Source of the DNA: HO2-45-28 sp964574495
Lineage (GTDB): Bacteria > Patescibacteriota > Minisyncoccia > HO2-45-28
Direction: 5' to 3'
Length of the DNA: 21,149 nt
NCBI GenBank assembly: GCA_964574495.1
Contig: CAZNNT010000013.1
Coordinates: forward strand, 1-21,149
A program made the translations under genes and the position numbers. Below the pieces are notes generated by a model. The model was not told where the DNA came from and did no database searches. It saw nothing but the letters and a program-made list of their open reading frames with translations. Within the stretch, counting starts at the first letter, position 1, and the number at the start of each line of letters is the position of its first letter. This document shows, in pieces, positions 7,622 through 14,364 of this stretch.

Positions 7622-8118
7622 TTAGCGCCTCTTTTGCGGTCTGGTTTTATTGGTATCTGATTATCGCCGCCAGCTATTGCGCGCTTGGCGATTTTCGCGT
7701 TGGGGAATACTTTCACGATAATTCGTCTCAGCACTCGATTTCTTCGTTCAATTTTCAGTTCGCCATTGATGAAATCTTTGAGAAGTATGTCTGTATCGGT
7801 TAGGGCAATTGTCCGAATAAGATGTTCTTCGCCGATAAATTCTTCAAAACAGATTCGTCCAAAATATAGCGTGTCGCGGTCTTCGTGGAAATTGTCAATG
7901 CGAGTGGGTTTTATACCAGGAAATAATGATATCATAAGCCCCTGAAGCTTTTTCGCATCGAAAGTGCCTTTTACGGGAGCGACATGGCAATAAATAATTT
8001 GGCTATAGCAGGTAAATTCGGTTGATAAGTGCTCTGACAGAACGATTCCAAAAGTTATGTTTTGATTATTCTTAAGCGCCTTTTTCACTTGTGAGAATTT
8101 GGTAGGGGGCTTGTCCAT
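7618..8118 (-). CDS. Soluble protein of unknown function
   Basis: The 166-aa protein has no signal peptide or membrane helix. It has a Lys-rich N-terminus, a central mixed alpha/beta region with several aromatic and Cys residues (37, 44, 93), and a strongly basic C-terminus ending in KPDRKRGAK. The basic tail could bind nucleic acid or membrane, but nothing proves it. A good AGGAG ribosome site precedes the ATG and a promoter with a 17-bp spacer lies at 8161-8189. The gene is coupled by ATGA to the secreted 134-aa protein. I recognise no family; the alignment of codon pattern and regulation supports a real gene. Confidence 0.75.
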   Translation of the reverse strand: MDKPPTKFSQVKKALKNNQNITFGIVLSEHLSTEFTCYSQIIYCHVAPVKGTFDAKKLQGLMISLFPGIKPTRIDNFHEDRDTLYFGRICFEEFIGEEHLIRTIALTDTDILLKDFINGELKIERRNRVLRRIIVKVFPNAKIAKRAIAGGDNQIPIKPDRKRGAK

Positions 8119-8160
8119 TTTTTCTCCTTTTCGTTTTTTTGGTTCTCAATATCCGAGGCA

Positions 8161-8189
8161 ATTATGGCATAGCGTATATAAAAAATCAA
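8161..8189 (-). promoter_or_regulatory. Promoter of the 166/134-aa unit
   Basis: On the minus strand TTGATT (8189-8184) and CATAAT (8166-8161) are spaced by exactly 17 nt. The predicted start is near 8155, giving a leader of about 37 nt with the AGGAG site before the ATG at 8118. Confidence 0.55.
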
Positions 8190-8226
8190 GAGCCTGGTTA
8201 CAATCGGCTATATAACTTGTATCAGG

Positions 8227-8607
8227 TTAGGACCTTTCATATTGAGCAATTTCAATAAGATTACCCTCGGTGTCCTCGCACAAAAAGACCCTGTAGAAAT
8301 AATCTGTATATTTTAAGGTTTCTATATCGTGAATGACTTTAGCGCCAATATCTTTTGCTCTCTGGTAAATATCATCAACATTATCGGTTGCAAAAACAGG
8401 AATTGAATTGTTCCCAATTTTCCGTTCGTTATCAATTATTTCTGGACTGATTAATCCAAAATAACATCCGGACCCGATATCAAAATCAGCCCAAGTATTT
8501 TTCTCTCGATGAGACACTTTCTTATCTAAAAGTGCCTCATAAAACTTTATGGCCCTATCCATGTCTTGAACAGAAACGTATGCATGGTCAAAATATAATT
8601 TACTCAT
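8227..8607 (-). CDS. VOC-superfamily (glyoxalase/bleomycin-resistance fold) protein
   Basis: The 126-aa protein has the two beta-alpha-beta-beta-beta modules of the vicinal oxygen chelate fold. It opens with FDHAYVSVQDMDRAIKFYE and closes with EDTEGNLIEIAQ. H8 and E119 are at positions that commonly bind metal in the family. Members include lyases, dioxygenases and antibiotic-binding proteins; the substrate cannot be told from sequence. The ATG overlaps the stop of the kinase gene upstream (ATGA at 8604-8607). Both genes are visibly A+T-richer than most of the window, which fits recent acquisition. Confidence 0.85.
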   Translation of the reverse strand: MSKLYFDHAYVSVQDMDRAIKFYEALLDKKVSHREKNTWADFDIGSGCYFGLISPEIIDNERKIGNNSIPVFATDNVDDIYQRAKDIGAKVIHDIETLKYTDYFYRVFLCEDTEGNLIEIAQYERS

Positions 8608-9071
8608 AGTTGAATAATTTCTTCGCCTTCATTGAATGGTTCTTCGAATTGAGCAGAGAATTTTCCTAGCATTTCGGCATTGATTTCGTGATTTTTAGAT
8701 AAATCACGGTTTTGTACTTTTTCTACGAGTTCGGATGGATTTCTTTTGAAGTATAACAGCTTTACCTCACCACCTTGATCTTGTAAGAATCTTTTTATTT
8801 TTTCTCTCTCGTCTTTCTTCCAAAAACCCCAGTCCAATACTACGGATTTACCGTCGTGGATTAACGAGGTTGTTTGTACTAAGAGCTTATCTTTTGTTTG
8901 TCTCTCAAAGTCAGGATATTGCTCTGGAGGAAATTCTCTTCCAAACAATGCAAATAACTCTTCATCCAAAGACAGGCGAATTATATTCCTTTCCTCTAAT
9001 TGTTTCGCATAGTTAGTCTTTCCCGATCCTGGAAGACCGCAAAGCAGATAAATAATTGGTTTTGTATTCAT
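8604..9071 (-). CDS. P-loop kinase/ATPase (AAA_33-like)
   Basis: The 155-aa protein begins with Walker A GLPGSGKT (12-19). An SLDE motif (34-37) lies where small-molecule kinases bind substrate. A Walker-B-like strand VVLDWGFW has D80, and a lid-type arginine is near 122. This is the layout of AAA_33/zeta-toxin-related kinases, which phosphorylate small molecules, nucleosides or RNA ends; the substrate is unknown. It sits just downstream of a tRNA-Ser, is coupled to the VOC protein gene, and is A+T-rich. GGAGGG about 10 nt before the ATG could be its ribosome site, though the same bases resemble a tRNA T-arm. Confidence 0.8.
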   Translation of the reverse strand: MNTKPIIYLLCGLPGSGKTNYAKQLEERNIIRLSLDEELFALFGREFPPEQYPDFERQTKDKLLVQTTSLIHDGKSVVLDWGFWKKDEREKIKRFLQDQGGEVKLLYFKRNPSELVEKVQNRDLSKNHEINAEMLGKFSAQFEEPFNEGEEIIQL

Positions 9072-9130
9072 ACAGTTCGAACCCTCCGGTTCACTTATAT
9101 TTTAGCAAATTTTAACCCAAAAAGGGCAAC

Positions 9131-9154
9131 AAAAAACAGCCCCGTTAGGCCGTT
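9131..9154 (-). terminator. Probable terminator after tRNA-Ser(GCU)
   Basis: On the minus strand AACGGCC pairs with GGCTGTT (one G-U pair) over a 6-nt loop, followed by a run of T. It ends the tRNA-Ser transcription unit before the kinase gene starts at 9071. Confidence 0.65.
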
Positions 9155-9169
9155 CCCTTTCTCTGCTTT

Positions 9170-9197
9170 GCCCTACGAAGTTTTAACGAAGTATGGG
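9170..9197. repeat. tRNA-linked hairpin, copy 2
   Basis: The plus-strand core is ACGAAGT-TTTA-ACGAAGT, with CCCT before and ATGGGG after. It matches the minus strand of copy 1 (27-53), with matching changes in the two flanks of each heptamer. The predicted fold keeps the outer stem, the GAA/GAA internal loop and the short inner stem. Confidence 0.55.
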
Positions 9198-9250
9198 GCG
9201 GCAAAATTCAGTAAGCAAATACTACTCTTTTACATCATTTTCTCCAAACA

Positions 9251-9286
9251 CCCGGGGCTTTTTAGACCCCCACGGTTTAGTCCCGC
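9251..9286 (-). pseudogene. tRNA-Ser-like 3' fragment (anticodon 3' side and variable arm)
   Basis: On the minus strand, a stretch reading GACTAAACCG and GGTCTAAAAAGCC lines up with the anticodon-loop-to-variable-arm part of the intact tRNA-Ser(GCU) at 9295-9383 (CTAATCCG, GGTCTAAAAAACC). No T-arm or acceptor strand follows. It is a degenerate remnant just downstream of the intact gene. Confidence 0.5.
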
Positions 9287-9294
9287 AAGCAAAG

Positions 9295-9383
9295 CGGAGG
9301 GGGTGGGATTTGAACCCACGCGAGGTTTTTTAGACCTCCACGGATTAGCAATCCGCTCCGTTAAACCGCTCCGGCACCCCTCC
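9295..9383 (-). tRNA. tRNA-Ser (anticodon GCU)
   Basis: On the minus strand the acceptor stem GGAGGGG pairs with CCCCTCC. The anticodon loop in GGATTGCTAATCC gives anticodon GCT (reads AGC/AGU). There is a long variable arm (GAGGT/ACCTC type) and a T-arm GTGGG-TTCAAAT-CCCAC. The discriminator is G, and CCA is not encoded. Partial copies of the same tRNA flank it on both sides. Confidence 0.95.
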
Positions 9384-9402
9384 GTTTTGCCAACGGGATC
9401 CT

Positions 9403-9436
9403 CGAAAAATATATTCGCTTCACTCGTTATTTTTCG
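9403..9436. repeat. Inverted repeat between tRNA-Ser fragment and intact tRNA-Ser
   Basis: A 9-bp perfect stem (CGAAAAATA, 9403-9411, with TATTTTTCG, 9428-9436) encloses a 16-nt loop. It lies in the spacer between the 5' tRNA fragment and the intact tRNA. It could be a transcript-processing hairpin or the scar of an inserted palindrome. Confidence 0.55.
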
Positions 9437-9440
9437 GGAC

Positions 9441-9474
9441 AATCCGCTCCGTTAAACCGCTCCGGCACGCCTCC
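9441..9474 (-). pseudogene. tRNA-Ser 5' fragment
   Basis: These 34 bases match 9350-9383 of the intact tRNA-Ser(GCU) at 33 positions, covering the 5' acceptor strand, the D-arm and the 5' half of the anticodon arm. The rest of the tRNA is missing after the anticodon-loop boundary. A good promoter lies about 13 nt upstream (9487-9515), so the fragment starts the transcript that contains the intact copy. Confidence 0.8.
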
Positions 9475-9486
9475 AAGTTCTTTTGA

Positions 9487-9515
9487 ATCATACAAAAATT
9501 ATCGTTTGACGGCAA
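9487..9515 (-). promoter_or_regulatory. Promoter of the tRNA-Ser region
   Basis: On the minus strand TTGCCG (9515-9510) and TATGAT (9492-9487) are separated by exactly 17 nt. The start would be only a few bases before the tRNA-Ser 5' fragment. It overlaps the tail of the comF unit. Confidence 0.55.
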
Positions 9516-9522
9516 CTTTTTC

Positions 9523-10185
9523 TTACCTGGCAACAGCCGCGCAGATTATTTTTTTAACTCCGGCTTTTTTCAGAACGCGCGCCGCCTCGTTCATTGTGGC
9601 GCCCGTGGTATAGATGTCGTCCACTATGACGGCAAATTTCGGCGGAGAAAAGTTTTCTTTAAGCGCGAAAACACCTTTAATATTTTCCAGGCGCTCGGCG
9701 CGGTTTTTAATTTCGGCCTGCGGTTTTGTTTCGCGGACCTTAATCAAAATAGGCGAGTGTTCAAGATTTAAAATTTTTGCTAGATGCCGAGCCAAAAGTT
9801 CGGCCTGATTAAAACCGCGGGCTCTTTTTCTTCGCTCGGTCATCGGAATTTCACAGACCACGGGCTTGTCCCGCCAAAGGCGGGGGTTTGAGCCGCATTT
9901 TAAATAAGGCGCGATGTCTCCGGCCAGCGCTTGCGCCAATTCCCCGGCAATGTCGCTAGCCGATGAATATTTTAATTTACGCAAAGCCCTTTTTATTGCC
10001 GGCTCGCGGTAAGAAAAAGAGGTCAAGGCGAAATCCATGTTTTTCGGATAGAAAATATCCGCGTCCCGCAGACCCTTGATGCAATTTTGGCACAAATATC
10101 GGCCCTTCTCGGAACAGCCAAAACATATTTTGGGAAATACGGCATCTGCCAAAGCGGATAAAGCTTTGTGGATAAATAATGGCAT
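9523..10185 (-). CDS. comF: ComF-family phosphoribosyltransferase-fold protein
   Basis: ComF helps handle incoming single-stranded DNA during natural transformation. The N-terminal zinc module has CFGC and CQNC (four cysteines, about residues 21-35 from the chosen start). The type I phosphoribosyltransferase domain follows with the RGFNQAELLA motif and the PRPP-loop VIVDDIYTTGAT near the C-terminus. I chose the ATG at 10185 (220 aa); a TTG at 10194 would add three residues. A perfect 6+3+6 palindrome (9870-9884) sits in frame within a poorly conserved stretch (SNPRLWRDKP) before the core, and looks like an insert. The gene is divergent from the pilus locus, whose promoter overlaps this start region. 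Confidence 0.92.
   Translation of the reverse strand: MPLFIHKALSALADAVFPKICFGCSEKGRYLCQNCIKGLRDADIFYPKNMDFALTSFSYREPAIKRALRKLKYSSASDIAGELAQALAGDIAPYLKCGSNPRLWRDKPVVCEIPMTERRKRARGFNQAELLARHLAKILNLEHSPILIKVRETKPQAEIKNRAERLENIKGVFALKENFSPPKFAVIVDDIYTTGATMNEAARVLKKAGVKKIICAAVAR
9870..9884. repeat. Palindromic element inside comF
   Basis: CCCGCC-AAA-GGCGGG is a perfect hairpin within the comF reading frame, coding for a loop region. I recall similar CCCGCC/GGCGGG palindromes as common in Parcubacteria genomes, but cannot check it here. Confidence 0.5.
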
Positions 10186-10211
10186 TAACAGCAAGTATTC
10201 TATGCTATAAT
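10185..10211 (+). promoter_or_regulatory. Promoter of the pilM operon
   Basis: An extended -10 (TG-C-TATAAT, 10203-10211) follows TTAACA (10185-10190) at a 15-nt spacer. The TG extension makes a weak -35 tolerable. The start is predicted near 10218, about 19 nt before pilM. The site lies over the divergent comF start codon. Confidence 0.6.
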
Positions 10212-10236
10212 GTAATAGGCAAGGCCCAGCATATGT

Positions 10237-11370
10237 ATGGCAGAAATTTCATTTTTCAAAAAGTTGCCGCTGCCGACCGGCTTTTGGCCCTGGAAAAAAG
10301 AGGGCGAGAGCGTTTTGGGTGTTGATTTTGGTTCTTCGTCAGTCAAATTAGTTGAACTGAAAAGGAGGAAGGAAAGAGCGTCGCTTATGACTTACGGAGA
10401 ATTGGCTCTCGGGCCTTACGGAGGGACTGAAGTCGGGCGCGTCGCAAAATTGGTTGAAGAAAAGGCCTCGGAGGCGCTGCGGGATTTAATGAAAGAAGCG
10501 TCAGCCAAATCAAAAACGGCGATTGTCGCCATACCGGTTCGTTCAAGTTTCGTTACCGTTATTGAAATGCCTTTAATGAGCGAGAAAGAGGCGGCCGAAG
10601 CCATTCAGTTTGAAGCCCGGCGTTATATACCCGTTTCGCTGGCGGAAGTGCTGCTTGATTGGTGGGTAATTCCCGAGACCTTCGGCCTTGAATCAGGCGC
10701 GCCGGAAGACGAAGGGTTGGGCAAAAAAAAGAAAATGATGTCGGTGCTTTTGGTCGCGATTTATAAGGATATGATTGAAAAATACCGCGCTTTTATACAG
10801 GCGGCCGGCCTCAAAATAGAAAACTTTGAAATAGAAATATTCAGCGCGTCGCGCGCTCTTGTCGGAAGCGATTTGTCGCCGCTGCTCTTGATTGATGTCG
10901 GAGCGTCTTCAATAAAAATGACCGTGGCCGATTACGGAATCGTGCGCATGGTTCATGTTTACGACCGGGGTTCGCAGGCCATAACCGACGCTCTTTCCGG
11001 AGCCATGAGCGTGGATTTCGCCAGAGCCGAAGAGATGAAGCGCGCCGTCGGCTTGTCGCCAAGGCCGGAACATCAGGAATTAAAAAGCGTCATTGAGCCG
11101 ATTTTGGACGCTTTTCTGGCCGAGGCCGTCCGTTTAATGGCCGACTATCGGCGCAAGTCGGGCCGATCCGTGAGCCGCGCCATACTTTACGGAGGAGGGT
11201 CTTTGTTAAAAGGGTTAACGGAAAAAACAGCCGAGCGTTTGGGGCTGGAGGTCTCTTTAGGACAGCCCTTCGGCCGTCTGGAATATCCGCTTTTAGTTGA
11301 GCCGGCGGCCAAAGAAGTCGGGCCGGTCTTCGCTTCAAGCATAGGTTTGGCTTTAAGGGGATTAAAATAA
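10237..11370 (+). CDS. pilM: Type IV pilus assembly protein PilM (actin-like)
   Basis: PilM is the cytoplasmic actin-like ATPase that binds the N-terminus of PilN and links the pilus motors to the membrane platform. The 377-aa protein has the phosphate-1 motif VLGVDFGSSSVKLVEL (about 26-41), the conserved EAIQFEARRYIPVSL segment, phosphate-2 LLLIDVGASSIKM and the adenosine motif LYGGGSLLKGL. Length and motifs are normal. It is the first gene of the pilus operon. A nearby upstream ATG at 10233 is out of frame. The Shine-Dalgarno site is weak (AAGG). Confidence 0.95.
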   Translation: MAEISFFKKLPLPTGFWPWKKEGESVLGVDFGSSSVKLVELKRRKERASLMTYGELALGPYGGTEVGRVAKLVEEKASEALRDLMKEASAKSKTAIVAIPVRSSFVTVIEMPLMSEKEAAEAIQFEARRYIPVSLAEVLLDWWVIPETFGLESGAPEDEGLGKKKKMMSVLLVAIYKDMIEKYRAFIQAAGLKIENFEIEIFSASRALVGSDLSPLLLIDVGASSIKMTVADYGIVRMVHVYDRGSQAITDALSGAMSVDFARAEEMKRAVGLSPRPEHQELKSVIEPILDAFLAEAVRLMADYRRKSGRSVSRAILYGGGSLLKGLTEKTAERLGLEVSLGQPFGRLEYPLLVEPAAKEVGPVFASSIGLALRGLK

Positions 11371-11392
11371 TAATCAAGCGCAATAATTAAAT

Positions 11393-11950
11393 ATGCCGGA
11401 AGGACAAGCATTTATTCCAAAAACATCAGTAGCCAGACTGCCCTACAAAAAGGCGGGCGTAGGGCTGCTTGGCAATTTATCAATAATCATTTTTATTCTT
11501 TCCCTTCTTTTTGTTTTCGGCCTGTTTTTTTATCGCGGATATCTTCAAAGCCAAATCACAACTCTGGCCGACAATCTTAAAAAAGTTGAGAGCGATTTTG
11601 AGCCTTCGCTCATTTTGGAATTGCAAAAGACCTCCCAGTCCCTCAACTCAACGCAAAATTTGCTGAATAAGCACCCGGCTCTTTCCGGCCTTTTTGATTT
11701 TTTGGAAAAAAACACGATTCCCAACGTGCGTTTTTTGGGTTTTTCTTATAATAACGGTGAGGCGCAAATGTCCGGAGTGGCCCGGTCTTACGGCGCTTTG
11801 GCCCAGCAATCAATGATTTTTGAAAAAAGCCGGCTGATTAAAGATGTTTCTTTTTCCAATTTTTCCCTGACTTCGGAGGGTTTTGTGAACTTTTCTTTGA
11901 ATTTCAAGGTCGAGCCGGAACTTATTTCCTTTAAAACATCCGTGAATTAA
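11393..11950 (+). CDS. pilN: PilN-like pilus assembly membrane protein
   Basis: The 185-aa protein has a cytoplasmic N-terminal segment (about 1-27), one membrane helix (about 28-48), a coiled-coil-like stretch (about 52-95) and a small ferredoxin-like domain. That is the bitopic PilN layout. Identification rests on this topology and on the position directly after pilM, as the sequence itself is diverged. The PilM-binding N-terminal motif of PilN is not clearly readable; 'AFIPKTSVARLPYKK' is the likely equivalent. The stop codon directly abuts the pilO start. Confidence 0.8.
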   Translation: MPEGQAFIPKTSVARLPYKKAGVGLLGNLSIIIFILSLLFVFGLFFYRGYLQSQITTLADNLKKVESDFEPSLILELQKTSQSLNSTQNLLNKHPALSGLFDFLEKNTIPNVRFLGFSYNNGEAQMSGVARSYGALAQQSMIFEKSRLIKDVSFSNFSLTSEGFVNFSLNFKVEPELISFKTSVN

Positions 11951-12454
11951 ATGCGTTTATTCATTTCAATTATTTTACTGTTAGCGTCTTTGGCCGTCGT
12001 TTTTTGGTGGGGGGGCGCGCTTTGGTCCGACGTTCAAACGTTTAAAGCCGAAAAAAACGCTTATGAGTCGGTTCTTCTGCGCCTTAACGCTTTGCGTAAG
12101 ACCCGCGACACGCTGCTTTCCAGTTATAATTCCATTCCGGCGGAGGATTTAAAAAGAATTAAAAATTTTCTTCCTGAAAACCTTAATTCCGGATTGCTCG
12201 TAGTACAGATGTCAAACCTGGCCGGCTCAAACGGGCTACTGCTCAAAAATATAAACATATCGCCGCTTGAGGAAAAAACAGCCGCGACGACCCTCACTCT
12301 TTCATTATCCGGAAGTTATCGCGATTTTGTCGGCTTTCTGAAAAGCCTGGAAAAAAGTTTGCGCTTGATAGATGTTTTTCGGCTTTCTTTTTCCGCCGGC
12401 AAAGAAAATTTTTACGATTTTAATTTAGAAGCCAAAAGCTACACGCAAAAATAA
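11951..12454 (+). CDS. pilO: PilO-like pilus assembly membrane protein
   Basis: The 167-aa protein has an N-terminal membrane helix (about 3-24), a coiled-coil segment (about 30-60) and a C-terminal domain containing the 'LSGSYRDFVGFLKSLEKSLRLIDV' type of motif typical of PilO. It would pair with PilN outside the membrane. It begins right after the pilN stop and its TAA overlaps the next ATG by one base (TAATG), indicating coupled translation. Confidence 0.85.
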   Translation: MRLFISIILLLASLAVVFWWGGALWSDVQTFKAEKNAYESVLLRLNALRKTRDTLLSSYNSIPAEDLKRIKNFLPENLNSGLLVVQMSNLAGSNGLLLKNINISPLEEKTAATTLTLSLSGSYRDFVGFLKSLEKSLRLIDVFRLSFSAGKENFYDFNLEAKSYTQK

Positions 12455-12759
12455 TGTCAGCCAATTTTCGTTCTATCTTATCAACAATCATCATAATCGC
12501 CGTTATTGCCGCGGCGGCAATAATTTGGTACAGATTTTCCGCTTCAAAACCGGTTGAGCCGGTGAGCTCCGCTTCCGCCTTAGCGAACAATGTTAAAGTC
12601 GGCTCTCAAGGCCTGCTGCCTCTTTTGGAATCGCTGGAGGGTTTGAGTTTTAATTTGAGCGTTCTTGATAACCGGCTTTACAAGTCGCTGGAAGATTTCA
12701 CGCCCGACATTTCCGCTCCGGAAATTATCGGCCGCCCGAATCCTTTCGCTCCCTTTTAA
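12454..12759 (+). CDS. Short PilP-like pilus membrane protein
   Basis: The 101-aa protein has a membrane helix at about 8-26, a low-complexity Ser/Ala/Val linker and a short C-terminus ending GRPNPFAPF. PilP proteins carry a comparable 'RDPF' element where they interact with the PilNO dimer, so this may be a reduced PilP that has lost the C-terminal domain which contacts PilQ. That would fit a cell without a secretin. The assignment is inferred from position and the terminal motif, not from overall similarity. Confidence 0.7.
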   Translation: MSANFRSILSTIIIIAVIAAAAIIWYRFSASKPVEPVSSASALANNVKVGSQGLLPLLESLEGLSFNLSVLDNRLYKSLEDFTPDISAPEIIGRPNPFAPF

Positions 12760-12771
12760 AAAATAACGAAG

Positions 12772-14352
12772 ATGGATGAAATTTTTAAAGCCAAAAACGA
12801 GGCCTCCGGCGCCCCTTCTTACGCGCTTAACGGCCGCAAAGTCGGCCCGGACGCTTTAAGATTTATTCCCGAAGAATCGGCCCGCCATTACAAATTCGTT
12901 CCTTTGGGACTGAAAGACGGTGTGTTGGAAGTGGGGATGATTGACCCGCTGGACATTGAAGCCAAAGAAGCTCTGCAATTTATCGCTTCAAAAACCTCGG
13001 CGCCTTTTAAAATTTTCCTCATCTCCGGCGAGGACTTTGAAGCGATTCTTGAAGAATATAAAAGTTTGGGCGGAGAAGTTACGAAAGTTCTTTCTGAATT
13101 TGAACAGGCCTTGCAGGGAGAAACATTTCCCGGAGCGGCCAAAGAAATTGCCCGCGAGGGGACCCTGGTTGAAGAGGCGCCGATTACCAAAATGGTGGCG
13201 GTCATAATCAAGCACGCCACGGAGGGGCGGGCTTCCGACATTCATATAGAGCCGACTAAAGATAAATTGCGCGTGCGTTTCAGAGTGGACGGCGTTTTAT
13301 ACACAAGTTTGCTGCTGCCGCTTAAAATGCATGAAGCCATAATTTCTCGCCTGAAAATAATGACCAATATGAAACTGGATGAAAAACGAAAGCCGCAAGA
13401 CGGAAGATTTTCCGCCAGAGTTGAGGAACGGGAAATGGATTTCAGGGTTTCAACCCTGCCCACCGCTTTCGGTGAAAAGGCGGCCATACGCATATTGGAT
13501 CCCGAAAGCGCCGTCCTTGATTTGTCTAAACTCGGCTTGGAGGGCCGGAATTACACCGCCATTCAAAAAGCGCTGAAAGAGCCGTACGGATTGATATTGA
13601 TTACCGGTCCTACCGGTTCCGGCAAAACGACCACTCTTTACGCCATGCTCAACACGATAAATAACGAGCGTTTTAATATAGTAAGTTTGGAAGACCCGAT
13701 TGAATACAATATCGCGGGCGTTAATCAGTCGCAAGTGAGGCCGGAGATCGGCTATGATTTCGCTTCGGGCCTCCGTTCTATTTTGCGCCAAGACCCTGAT
13801 ATAATATTGGTAGGCGAGATTAGGGATAAAGAAACGGCGGGGCTGGCGATACACGCGGCATTAACCGGACATCTGGTTTTGGCCACGCTTCATACCAATA
13901 ATGCCATAGGCGCCGTGCCGCGCCTGATTGACATGGGAGTGGACAGGTATCTTATCGCGCCGACTTTGGCGGCGGTTGTGGCTCAGCGATTGGTGCAGAC
14001 CTTGTGTCCGGATTCCCGTCTGCCGATGAAAGTAGAGGGCAAGCTGAAAGAAAAAATTGAAAACGAATTGAAAGATATCCCTGAAAATATTCGCCGCGGC
14101 ATAAAAATACCGAAAGAAATTTATGAAGCCAAATCCTCCGCCAGTTGTCCGAAAGGCACCAGAGGGCGCATGGGTGTTTTTGAGGTTTTGAGCGCTAGCC
14201 GCGAATTGGAAAAAGTTATTTTAGCCAGTCCGACCTCCGAGTCGCTGGAAGAAGAGGGGAGGCGCCAGGGAATGATTACCATGAGAGAAGACGGCATACT
14301 GAAAGTTCTGGACGGAAGAATGGGCCTGGAGCAACTCTCCCAAATTACATAA
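12772..14352 (+). CDS. pilB: Pilus extension ATPase PilB (GspE family)
   Basis: PilB hydrolyses ATP to add pilins at the base. The 526-aa protein has an N-terminal MshEN-type domain (about 25-110), then the core ATPase with Walker A GPTGSGKT (279-286), the Asp box around 301-311, Walker B ILVGEIRD (345-352) and the His box GHLVLATLHTN (366-376). The GspE-type zinc site near the C-terminus is incomplete: only C412 (LCPDSR) and C459 (SCPKGTRGR) remain of the usual four cysteines. It follows the PilP-like gene by 12 nt. Confidence 0.96.
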   Translation: MDEIFKAKNEASGAPSYALNGRKVGPDALRFIPEESARHYKFVPLGLKDGVLEVGMIDPLDIEAKEALQFIASKTSAPFKIFLISGEDFEAILEEYKSLGGEVTKVLSEFEQALQGETFPGAAKEIAREGTLVEEAPITKMVAVIIKHATEGRASDIHIEPTKDKLRVRFRVDGVLYTSLLLPLKMHEAIISRLKIMTNMKLDEKRKPQDGRFSARVEEREMDFRVSTLPTAFGEKAAIRILDPESAVLDLSKLGLEGRNYTAIQKALKEPYGLILITGPTGSGKTTTLYAMLNTINNERFNIVSLEDPIEYNIAGVNQSQVRPEIGYDFASGLRSILRQDPDIILVGEIRDKETAGLAIHAALTGHLVLATLHTNNAIGAVPRLIDMGVDRYLIAPTLAAVVAQRLVQTLCPDSRLPMKVEGKLKEKIENELKDIPENIRRGIKIPKEIYEAKSSASCPKGTRGRMGVFEVLSASRELEKVILASPTSESLEEEGRRQGMITMREDGILKVLDGRMGLEQLSQIT

Positions 14353-14364
14353 TTAAATGGTCTC

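Noticed and set aside
9072..9092. tRNA T-arm-like sequence before the kinase gene as an integration site
   Set aside because: Only about 12 bases match, and the same bases work as a Shine-Dalgarno site. There is no integrase nearby, so I did not annotate it as an attachment site.
9000..9455. 151-aa plus-strand frame with GVGFEPTRG and similar
   Set aside because: This is the well-known false protein produced by translating the complement of a tRNA-Ser gene, here 9295-9383.
13450..13854. 134-aa minus-strand frame inside pilB
   Set aside because: It is antisense to the conserved ATPase core of pilB, with composition dictated by the pilB codons.
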